Shown piece after piece: positions 10,301 through 22,300 of a DNA stretch of 64,000 nt (its first letter is position 1; every line of letters begins with the position of its first letter). The stretch is from assembly GCF_000342005.1 (NCBI RefSeq), contig NZ_AOHO01000037.1, forward strand, positions 1 to 64,000, read 5' to 3'. This stretch comes from Amycolatopsis decaplanina DSM 44594 (lineage in GTDB: Bacteria; Actinomycetota; Actinomycetes; Mycobacteriales; Pseudonocardiaceae). Below the pieces are notes generated by a model. It was given only the letters and a program-made list of their open reading frames with translations, was not told the DNA's origin and did not search any database. Made by a program: the position numbers and the translations under genes.

Positions 10301-13300
10301 ATAACGGTCTTCGCGACGTCCGCGGGCCCCACCACACCCGAGGACAGCGGTTTGCCGTCGGTCCGGACGACCTGGACCCGCCGCAGCCCGTCGGCACCCA
10401 CCGGACCCGCCACCAAGCGAATCCCGCTGCCCACCAGCTCCAGCCGGGCGTTCGCCGACTTCACCACCGCCGGAGCCGCCCGGAACACCAACTCCCCGTC
10501 GAGCGCACCGGAATCGGCCTCCAGCACCAGCGATCCGTCCGAGGACGAGTCCACGTCCGCCGTGACGGTCACCATCGGACCCGAGTCCACCGGGCGCGGC
10601 GTGGGCTTGTCGGTACGCGGGTCGCGGGAGTCGAGGTCGAGCGTGAGAATCGCACGACGGCGGGCTTCCTCCGGCGTCAGGCCGTCGACGAGTTCGCCGA
10701 TCTCCCTTCCGCCCGACTTGCTCACGATCTCGACGTCGGCCAGGCCGATGACCGGGTTGCCGCCCTGCAGCTTGTCCAGCTGCTCTTCGATCGCTTCCCG
10801 CAGGGCCTGTGCGGTGGCGTCGGCGCGCGCCTGCCCGGTCTTGACCGCCTGGTTGACGCCGAGCGCCGAACCGTTGCCGTGGCCGGTGACAGTGACGACG
10901 GGCATCGGCAGACCGTGCCCGGACCGCCAGATCGCCGCCTTGGCGATCCGCCTGGCCAGGGAATCCAGCTTGAGCTTCTCCCCTTCCGGGACCTCCTTGG
11001 AACCGGCGGGGAAGGTGATGTCCTGCGGTCCGACCGGCCCCTGGCCGCCGGTGACGACGAAAGCCATCGGATTGGCCCCCGAGGGCGCCACCTCCGGGGC
11101 GTAGAAGTGGGCCTCGTGTTCGTAGAACGTCTCCCCTGGACGCCTGGAGTAAAGCTTGAAATTCCATTGATCGGTGCTTCGCGGGATGTCGCCCGTGTGC
11201 AGGCCGAGCTTCAGCATCGCGTTGGCGGCCGCCGAACGAGCGCCCCCGGAATTCGACGGGTCACTGTCGCGAACCCGCCGGAGTTCGTTCAAGGCCTTGG
11301 CGAGGTCGATCCGGAGTTCGAGGGTCTTCGCGCCGGGGTCCCGCGGGTTCCGGAAGCCGGCGAGTTCCGCCGTGAGGGTCGACACGACCTGGTCGAACCT
11401 ATCGCCGTAGACGGCGAGGTTCCGCTCGATCGCATCGTCGATCTCGCGCCTGATCATGCCTCGCCGGTTGAAGTTCTCGAGGACGATCTGCGTGGCGCCG
11501 TCGGCGCTTTCCGCGACGACGGTGGCGAAGTGATAACCCCAAGAACCGCCCAGTTCGCCTTCACGTGAGAAGTCGGTGTGGAAGTCGGGATTTCCGTCGG
11601 CGTCCTTCGACGCGATCGCGACACTCGCGTAGCCTTCGCCGGGTTTCGCCCAGGCGTGCTCGTTGATCCCGATCTTCTCGGCGAGCATGGCCAGCTTCGC
11701 GCGATTCGGTGAATCGTGCTTGAGCAGCGGGCCGTACGCGTCACCCGGCAGGAGCGGGGGTGCCCCGCCGACCGTCCTGGTGTCTTTGGCGATCTGCCGC
11801 GCCGCCCACACCGGGCCGAGTTCGGCGAGGTCACCGTCGTCGGCGATCGCGGTGACGATGCTGTCGGCCAGGGCGTGGGAACCCGTGACCTCCATGCCGT
11901 GGTCCACGTTGACGGCGCTCACCGCGGAGGTGCCGGAAGGACCGGTGAAGACGACGGTTTCCGGCATGCCGCCCAGCACCGTGTTGGCGAAGTCGCGGCA
12001 GATGTCGCTCGGGGCCTCGGCGAACTCCGCGGTGACCTTGGACAGCGTGACGGGCTTCCCGTCCCGGTCCACCGTCACCGTCGTGGAATCGACCACCAGC
12101 TTGGCCTTGCTACCGGCCTTGCGCAGCGCCTCCCGGGCATTCGCGATGACCTCCTCGGTCGCGTAGAACTCCTTCGACTCGGTCATCGGCGTGAGTCCGT
12201 GGACCGGGTTCGTGCCGTTGATCGCGATCGTGGCGTCACCCGACAACTGCAGAGGCGGATGCTCGAACGCCTGCTTCTTCGCCGAGGCGATGAACGGGAA
12301 CCCTTCGACGTCGCCGGCTTCATCCCCGAGGACGTCGAGCGGTGGGTACGCCTCGAAGGGTTTCGAGGCGGCATCCGCCGAAGTGGTCACCTCGTAGTCC
12401 GTGGTGATGATCGGGTGGGGCCGTGGAATGCCCGGCGACGAGTTCGCGTCCTCGTCGGCGAGCCGCACCGCGCCGTCCAGGTCCCCCACGGACTTCCCGG
12501 CCGAGTACCCGGAGGGCAAGGGCCTCGTACGCCAGTCTTCCCCCTCCTCCACCAGGATGTGCGCGCCGATCGGGAGCGCTCGTCCCGTGGATCCGTTCAG
12601 GCGCACCCAGTTCCCGTCCGGCGCGACGACCGGCCGGCCGTCCGCGTCGACACCCACGTTTCCGGTCACCACGAGGTGGCCCGCTCCGGCCGGATCGGAC
12701 ACGTCGGGCACGAAGTACACCGGACCGTCGGGCGCGACGGCCTCCACGTCGATTCCCCGCGCCCGCAGCTCGGTGAGCACTCGGGCCGCGAACGACTTGC
12801 CGTGCCCGCGACCGGCGCCGCACGACGCGAACATCAGCGGTTTCTCGCCGTCCCACAGGCCGTTCTCCTTGGCGGCCACCAACATCTTGGCCACCTCGGA
12901 CGGGCTCAGCGGCGTGCTCTCGGTCCCCGGAGCACTGTGGACCGGAGCGCCGTTCGCATCGCCATGTGCGAGAAAGGTGAAGAACCTGTCGTCCGCCGGG
13001 TAGCCGTCGGCGACTCCGGCCAGCCGTGGGTCGTCCAGCCTGATCCCGCGGTTCCCTTCGAGCGCGACGGTGGCGACGACCGGGTTCGGCCGCACCGTGA
13101 TCACGGCTCGTCGGCGGCGTTCCTCCGGTGTCGAGCGCGGATCGTCCGGGGCGTCGGTGAGATCACGTCCCTTCGACCGCGCCGCCACCCGGATCGTCGG
13201 AACGCCTTCCGCGACGGGATCGGAGTCGGAGGCGACCTTGACCACCTGATCGTCTCCTTGGAGGCGATTCAGTTCTTCTCCGATCTCCTGGACCAGCATG

Positions 13301-16300
13301 GTCCGGACCGCGTCAGCGCGTTCCTTCCCCTTCTTGATCGCACCGCCCGGCACGGCGAAGGTCCCGTTGCCGTACCCGGTGACGGTCACCGCCGGGATCG
13401 GCAAGTCGTTGGCATTACGCCAGATCGCCGCTCTCGCGACACGGGTCGCGACGGAGCGGAAGGTCTGCGCGTCGGACTCGCGCGGCAGGCTCGATCCGGT
13501 ATCGAACGCGACCTCCGCGGACCATGGGGTCGCGGCCCCTTGACCACCCGAGACCACGAAGGTCATCAGGTTCGGCATCATGAACTGTTCCGGATCGTCA
13601 TAAGCCGCCCAGTGCTCATGGAAAGAGTCACCGGGTTCCTTGCTGTAGGAAACGAAGTGCCAGTTGTCACGCTCCTTCGGCCAGGTGGCGAGGTTGTAGA
13701 CACCGCCGGCCGCTTCGTTGTAGGCGCGTTGCCTCTCTTGCTCGTCGTCCGCGGCTGTTTCCGCCAAGGCCCGGAGCTTCCTGACCACGTAGAGCTTCAA
13801 CTCGATCTCCGCGACGGCGGGAGAGGAATCCGTCTTCGCCCTCTGCAGGTCGGCGTCGAACCCCGCTTCGAGCGAATCCCACAAGCCGTCGTAGTCGAGC
13901 AGGGCCCGCTGGATCGCCTCGTCGACCATCGGAGTGCGAATTCTGGCCTGTGGTGAGTTTTCCAGGGTGATATTGAAGCGGCCGTCGAGGCTCGTCGCGA
14001 CAACAGCCGCGAAGTGATATCCGAAGGGGGTACCGTCGTTTTCGATTCCCTTGGCGAAGTCACGACTCATCGAGACGATGCCGTCGTCGTCGTCGAAGGG
14101 GATGGAATTGGCGCAGTACGCTTCCCCGACCGAAGGCCAGGCGTGCTCGTTGACGCCACTGTCCTGTGCCAGCTGGTCCATCTTCGCCCTGCGCGCGGCG
14201 TTGGACAACTGGTAGCTCATCGCGCTGCCGTAGGCGCGCCCGGGACGCGGCGCCCCCGGCCCGCCACCGGTCGGCCTGACGTCCTTGGCCACCTGCGCGG
14301 CCGCCCATCGCGGATCGACCGGAGGCGCGAGGTCTTCGGCCTGTGCCGCCATCGCCTCGGCGAGGTTGCGCACCCCCGTCACTTCGACACCGTTGGTGGT
14401 ACTGACGTTCCCGACCGCGACGTTCCCGTTCCCGTTCCTGAAGATCGCGATGTCCGGCAGCGCACCCAAGACCTCTTGCGCCATGTCACGACAGATATGG
14501 GACGGCTTGTCCCAGAATTTCACGCTCACCTTGTTCAGCCGGTGTTCGATTCCCTCCCGTTCGACCACCAGGACCACGTCATCGTGGACGACCAGGCTGA
14601 TGTTGCTGTCGGCTTGCAGCAAAGCCGCCCGGGACTTGGCGACGACGTCGGGAACAGCGAAGAATTCCTTCGAGGCCTCGAACGAACCCACGGCGATCGA
14701 CATGTCGTCGGACACCCGCAAAGGAATGTGATCCGACTCGATGTTCTCCTGGAAAGGAACGACGAACGGGGTCGAGCGGGCGGTCGCCGACAAAGCCAGG
14801 TCGGAGGGATACGTGAAGGCGGGCCCGGCGGCCGGGCCGGTCCGCTCGATCCGGAACTTCGTCGTCTCCTCGACCTGTTTCCGGGGCGCCCGAAGGTGTG
14901 CGGTCGAGATGTCCGAGCCGTCGATCCGGACCCGATACCGATCCGAGTCTCCGTCCGATCCACCCTGGACGGAAAGGACGATGCTTTGCAGCAGGCGATA
15001 CCTCTCCTGGTCGTCCAGCTCCGTTCGAGTGAACGCCATGTCGCCGATCATCTGCCACAACGTCTTCTCGAGGACGTCGTTCCGGACGGCGTCGAGGCGC
15101 TCGTCGCCGGCACCGCCGCCCGACACCTCGATCGAAGGTATCGGCCCGAACATCTGCGGGAGCATGAAATAGGCGTACGCGACGTCTGTCATCTGCCGGG
15201 CGACGCGCCGCAGATCTGTCAGCTGCGGGCCGGTCAGGTCGGCCGAGCCTTCGGCGAAATCGATCGTGACCGGCGTCAGGAGATCGTCATACTCGTGAGG
15301 ATCGTTCGTTTCCGAGTGCTCGCTGTCGCCATCGACCGGCACAAGCGCTTCGAACACGGAATCCGCTCGCGTGTCCTCGGCGTCGAGATCGTTCAAATCG
15401 TCCCAGAACCCGTCGTCCGACGAGACGTCCGCCTTCTCGCGATGCGCCATCGCCTGCGCGCGCAACGCGTCCCAGTCGGTCTCCGCGTAGTCCACAAGGG
15501 ACTCGGACGCGTCGGCGGGCGCCGCGTGGGTGTCCCCGACGACGACCCGCGGCGCTTTCCCCGGAGTGAAACGGATCAGCGGTTCACTGCCGTGCCGGTC
15601 GAGCCCGGCGGTATAGCCGATCGGCAGGGTGTGCCCGGCGAAATCGAGCAAGGGCGCGTCCCGCTCCACGTCGTCGGTCAGCACCGAACCGGTGCCGTCC
15701 GGACGGCGGATGTGGTGCGAGCCGGTACCGATCACCGGGGCCCAGCCGTCCGCCGTCTCCACGTGCACGACGCCACCGATGACCCGGTGTCCGGCCGGGA
15801 GGGAGTCCAGCGGCGTGAGGTATTCGTCCATCCGTTGCCGATAGCGGTGCTCGATCCTGGCGCGCACCTGGGCTGGCAGGGCGGTCAGGTCCGGGAGCCG
15901 GGGTTCGAAGCGCGCGGCCAGTCCGATCGCCCGCTCCGGCATACCGAGGTGGACGTCCCACGTCGTGACCGTGCCCGCCGCGAGACCGGGGGACGCCGGC
16001 CGCCCACCCTGGAGCAGCGCACGGATCGTCTCCGGGTTCACCGGTCGCAGCTCGAACGCCACGCCCGTGGCGTCCGCGGCCTGCTGGAATACGGCCTGCG
16101 ATTCCGTACTGAGCCCGAATTCCCGCTCGATCTCCTCCGCGACCGTCGCCGGGACGATCGCGGACAGGAGCACACCGGTCTCCGTGCCTGAGGTGAGTAC
16201 CCGAATCCGGGCGTCATCGCTCACGCCGTGCCTGGTGAGATCCGACCGCAGCGCCGGGACGATCGCCGCCAGCCGGGCATCTCCACGACGTCCGCGCACC

Positions 16301-19300
16301 TCCACCGAAGGCGGCATCGGCAGCGCGGCGATCAGCGCGGCGAACTCGTCCAGGTTCGCCTCGACGGTCTCCGGCAGGCCGATGCCGTCCTCCTGACCCG
16401 GCCCGAACGGCATCGAATCGGGGATGGGCCGTTCGACCAGCAGCCCCTCGGCCGTCGGCACGACGTCGAAACCGCCGGGCGCCCGCCTGAACAGCGGCGG
16501 ATCGTCGTCCCCGGCGACGAGGTACGGACCGTGCTCGGTCACCTCGATCTCGGTGTGCCCGCCCGAGGCGAACCGGAAGCGCAGCCATCGCCCGTCGCCG
16601 ACGACGGCGGGCATGCCGTTCGCCTGGAAACCGATCCTGCTCGCCACGACCAGTTCGTTCCGGCCGGTCTCGTCGTCCCGTCCCGGGGTGGACCAGACCG
16701 CGGTGTTCCCCGCATACGCGCCGGCGACGATGCCCTCGGCCGCGAGGCCGTGCAGCACGGTGGACACATAACCTTCGATATCCGGAGACCCCAGCCCGCA
16801 CGCGACGAAGCGCAGGGGCTTGCCGTCCGCCCAGGCACCCTCACGGGAAAGGCGGGCCAGGAGTTCGACCATCACCTCCGGCGTGATCGGCCGCCCCTCG
16901 AATTCCGGCATCCCGCTCGGGCCGGTGTGCGCGACCACCGTGTAGAACCGCCGGTCCTCCCGGAGGCTTTCGACGGCCTGCCGCTGGTTTTCCCGCGCGG
17001 CCGGATCGGTGGCGGGATCGTCGAGCCAGATCCCGGAGTCGTCGCCGAACCGGGTCGCGCCGTCCAGCACGGCGTCGGCCGTCGCCGCGACCTGATCGGC
17101 GGGAACCTCGTCCGCCGCGGGCTCGACGTCGCCGGGCGCCGCCTCGGACCGGACCCGCACGGGACCGGGTGTGCTGGGCACCACGACGACGTGGTCTTCG
17201 AACGTGGGCCGCTCAGCCGTGATGCCCTCGCGTTCCGCCCAGGCCGCGAAGGCGGCCGGCGACAAGTAGTCGAATTGCGCCTTGATCGGGTCGCTCAGGA
17301 CGAAGACGGGCTCACCGCCGACCTCAGCCGCTTTGAGGAACATGGCGTGATCCACAGTGGACATCCGGACCCCGGAGCCGGTCCGGACCCGCTCCCAGAA
17401 CCTCGCGACCTGCTCGGCGGAGCGCAGCCGCGAGGACACCGGCACTTCACGATCGGACCACAGTTCACCCCGGGTCTCTTCTCGCGGTTGAAGCGCGAGT
17501 CGCCGGGACATGGCCATCCGGAACGGGAAGTCCTCGATCCCCGTCTCCCGGCGGCTTCGCCGGTCGAGCGCGAGCGGGAGCACGAAGGGATAGTTCGGTT
17601 CCCACGCGCCGGGAACGACCTTCTTCGTGAGCACCGGGACAGCGGAGCCTTCGCCGGGGTCGAGCCAGATCAGCCCGGCGAGTTTCTGCATGACGCGTCC
17701 CCACTCGGTGGTGAGCCGGGCCCAGTCCGCACGCGCCGCGGAGTCCGATCGGTTCGCCGCCACGAGTGCGCGCGCCCGTGTGTCCAAAGCGGTGAACAGG
17801 GCGTCGGCTTCGGCGATGCGCTTGCGGGCCAGCTCACCGATCGTCCTGCCCCAAGGGCGATCCCGTTTGTCCAGCTGATGCTTCGGCGCCTTGTCCAGCT
17901 CTTCTTCGACGGCGTCGACGACACCGCGTCCGACCGACAGCAGTCCCGCGATCGTCGGGACGACACCGCGCACCTCGGTGATCGTGGCCGCCGCCGCGCA
18001 CGTGTTCATGAAGTGCTGTTCGTCGTGTCCCGTGACCGCGAACAGGCTTTCCGTCAGCGCGACAGGGTTGTCCAGCAGGGCTTGGAACAGTGAGTCGTTC
18101 CGCAGGGCGGTGCGCCCCTCGAGGGTGAGGTTCGTCAGCCCCAACCGCGCCAGGCGCTGCGGCAGTCCCTCGTCGGGCCGGTAGCCGATCCCCCGCACGG
18201 TCGACCGGTCGGCGGTGAACGGATCGCGGCCCGCCTCGACGTTCACGGCGAGATCGCCGAGCACCTGCTGGAGCCGGTCGATCGTCAGCGGCTGCAGCAC
18301 CCGGCGATCGCGCACGGTCGCCAGCCGGAACCGGGAGTTGTCCGGGACGTCCCGCTCCCGCGACGGCACCAGCGACGCCACCAGCAGCGCGTCGTTCACC
18401 AGCGACCGCACCTTGGCCCGTGTCTCCGGGTCGGCGAGGTGGTCCAGATTCCGGTCGATCCGATCCAGTGCGGCCGAGATCTCGGCCGAGCCGAAGACCG
18501 CGTCGAGGTGGTTCTCCAAACGGCCGCCCTCGGCCAGCCGTGACAGCTGGTCCAAGCGGGCACCGAGATCGCCGGTCACCAGATTCGGCAACCCGTCGAA
18601 GACCGTGTCGTGGCGATCGGCGAACTCGTCGGCCCCGGGAAGCCGGGTGACGTCGGCAGGAAGGCCGGCACCGCCGAGCAGCCGGGGTCGCTCCCGGACC
18701 GAAGCCTCCCGCCACTCCTGGAACGCCCTGTCCAGCCTGCCCGGATCGTTGCCCCAGGCGCGAAGGTCGTCGGCCGCCTTGGCGACCCGGTCCCGCGCCG
18801 CCTCGAGCGCGGTTTCGGACTCCGTGAGACGTCCGGCGTCCCGTGAACTTCCCGCGCCTCCCGGCGCGAGACGGGACCGCAGCTCCGCGTGCGCCGCTTC
18901 CACCCGGCTCAGCTCTTGGCGCGCGCCGACGAGGTTCGCCCAGGCCTCACTCCGCGTCGCCGGGAATCCACGCGTGCTCAGCAGTTCCGGATCCGGCCCG
19001 GAGTGGCCGTTCGCATCCTTCTCGAGGATGTCGCTCCGGCTCGTGGCGTCCTGTCGCCAGGCTTCGGCGAGGAGAGCCCCCGTCGACGGAGGCGGCGTGA
19101 TCCCGACGGGTTCGGTGATCTCGTCACCAGACTGCTCGAACGAGTCGCCGGAAACCTCCAGCAGATCCCACACCGCGTCCGGCAGCGTCACCGACCGGAC
19201 GACGCCGCCGTCCCGCCGCTGGTAGGTGATCGTCCGGACCTTACGCGCGAGGTCCGGGTCGTCGACGACGGTCTTCAGCGCCGCGTGCCACACCTGATCC

Positions 19301-22300
19301 GGGTCGGGGTGCCGGTCGACGAGGGCTTCGACGGCGGTCAGATGCAGGTCGCCGTTCCGCTCGCGCAGCCCGCGTGCGAGGACGTCGACGACCTTCTCGG
19401 CCTGTTCTTCGACGGTCCTGACGCGCAAGCCCGGCCCGGTCCGGTCGACGACCGAAAGCGGGTCGACCTGGCGCAGCCGGATCACCGTCGGCTCGTACCA
19501 CTCGGCCGCCCTGCTGACCTCCATGACTTCGAAGGTCGAACCCGGCGGCAGGATCCGGTCGTCGTCCACCGCCACGGCGAAGGCGTCGTCGATGACGAAC
19601 GTGACGTTGCCCGGCTCGCCCCCGGCGACCAGCAGCGTCGGTTCGGTGACGAAGCCGCCCTTCCGGAACAGGTCCAGTTCCGCGGCCGACCGCCACGTGT
19701 TCACCGTGATCCGGCTTCGCGACCCGGCTTCGGACAGGGCATGCCTCCGGGCGCGCACGATCTTGTCCCGGTGCGCCCGGGTGTCGCGGCTCGCCAGATC
19801 CGGCGCCAGGTCCCGGGCGTCCTTGACCACGTTCTTCAAGGCGACCATGTCGAGGAAGAACTGCGCGGCCGGGCCGTCGCCGGGGAAACCGGTGAACGGC
19901 GGACCGATGCGGGCGGGCGTGGCGTCGATCTGCCGCAGCGTCACGTGGAGTTTGCCGTCTTCCTCCTTGACCTTGAGCACGTCGAACGTGCTCCCGGGCG
20001 GAAGCAGCACCTCCTGTTCGCTGGGACGAACGGACGCGGACGGGATATAGGCGGCGTCGTGGACCAGCGCGCTGACCACAACCTTCCGGAAGCGATAGAG
20101 AACGCGTTCGCCCCGCACCGCACGGAAGAAGCTCCGGTCGGTGAACCGCTCCCCCTCCTTGAAGAGCTCCTTGCCCGCCGAAACCGGCAAGTCCATGACC
20201 CGGGTCGCCAACCCGGTGTGACGTGCCGGGAAACGGGTGACCGCGGAGGCCAGCAACCGCGACAGCGGCGCCGCGTAGTCCGGGCCCGTCCCGTTCTTCA
20301 AATGGTCGTCGATGGCCGGGGAATGGGAGTGGCTGTAAGCGCGGATCGCGGCCAGCTCCGCCTCCCCCACCGACGCCAGATGCGGGCTGTCCTTCAGTAC
20401 CTTGGCGACCTGCTGCAGGTACCCGGCCATTTCCTTCTGGGACCGGAATTCCCGTTCGTCCGCTTCGGAGGCGAGGTAACCCGGTTCGTGCTCGGTGCCG
20501 CGAGGCGGCCGCCGGCCCGGCCGGGGGTCGTCGCCGACGAGCGCGTGGGTGCGGTCCGAGAGCAGCTGGAGATTGCGCGGTTCGAGGACGACTTCGCCGG
20601 TGACGGCGGCCGCGGTCATCAGGCCCTGCCCGGTCGCGACCCGGCCGGCGCCGTCGGCATGCTGGAAGACGGGCGCGTCCGGGGAATCGACGAAGTACTC
20701 GTCGTACAGGCCGAGGAAATGCCCGAGCTCGTGCGCGAACTGGACCTCGGACCCGTCCGACGGCCAGTGCCGTTGGTCGGCCGGGGTGCCGGGAGCGGTC
20801 ACGAAGACCGTGCCGTGCGCGTCTTCGCGGTCGGTGAACTCGACCTCGACCATCAACTGCTCACCGCCGGGAAGGCGGTAGCCCTGGTTGAAGTACCCGT
20901 TCACCCCCGCCCTGACCCTGGCCTCGAGATCGGCGATGTCCACTTCGGACTGTCCGGTGTCGTCCAGCCGCAGCCGGACGGTGTGCAGCCGGACCGGTAC
21001 GGGTTCGTGGCCTTCACGCTCGACCGTGAACCGGCGCAGGTCGTAGCCGATCGTCGCCCGCCACGGCCGTCCCGACCGGCTCAGCCCACCGTCTTCGGAC
21101 CGGACAGTCACCGGCGGCGTCTCCCGGTGCGAAGCTCCGATATCCGACCACGTCACCGGATCCGCGATCCGGTGCCCGACGGCCACCGCCGGATCCGCCG
21201 CCCGCCACCAATCCCGCGTCGCGCCCTCGCGCGTCCACGGCTTGCCCACCGGACGGGTGACCGATCGCGGCGACCCGCCGACGACGAGACGTACTTCCGG
21301 ATCGGCGGGTACCGGAGCGGCGAGCAGCAACGCCACGGCCCGGCCGGCGAGTGCGGTCAGCTCTTCGGGCGAGGCGCCGGGCGCCCGCCTGGCGATCTCG
21401 CGGTGCACCCGGTCCAGCGTCGCCGACGGCGGGACCGAGTTCTCATCCGATTCGGCCGCCGCGAAGGCCCGTTCGAAACCGCCGGAGGCGGTGAACAGGG
21501 CGTCGGCCAGCGCCTCCGGGTTACGCATGAGGTCTTGGAAGAGCGGGTCTTCACGCAGGATTTCGACGACCACCGGCGGGGTGTCCATCAGCACGAGTTC
21601 GACCAGCCTGCGCGGCAGCGGGGCGTTCGGGTCATAGTCGAGACCCCGCCACGGCGAGCCTTCGGCGGCGAACGGGTCCTGTCCATTGTGGATGATCGTG
21701 GCGACATCGGACACAACGCTTCGCAGCCTTTGCGGCGTAAGCGGTTCCAGGACCGTGTCACGGGTCGGCGCCAAGGCCGACAGCAGCACGGCGTCGTTGG
21801 CCAGCGCCCGCACCCTCCGCGAGAGCCGCAGAAGCCGTGACTTCTCCTCGGTGGTCTCGGCGGCCCGAGCCTGGTTCTCCAGCTCCCCGAGCACGCTGTC
21901 CAGCCGGTGGAGCGGAAGGTCGAGTTCGGGACCCGGCCTGAGGTCGCCGGTGCCCGCCAGCCGGGAGAACTCGGCGAGAGCGGTGTCGAAGTCCTTGTCG
22001 GACAAGCGGAAATGCGAAAGTTCCTCGGTGGCGGCGCGATAACCCGCCACGATGTCCGCGGCAGGCACGGGTTGGGCGCGACGCGGCGGAGCAGCCGGGA
22101 CGGGGCCGGTCGGGAAAGCCGCGTCGTCGGCGGGCCGGACCGTGATGTGCGACGCGCCCGCGCGGAGTGTGCGCTCGAGGTCGGTCGGGCCCTGGACCCA
22201 GCGGCCGGCGTGGGGTGCGGGCGCGCCGAGAACCGCCGAGAACACGTCCTGCACGAAGGTCGTGCAGTTGTGGCTCGTCAGCTTGTACTGCCTGCCGGAG

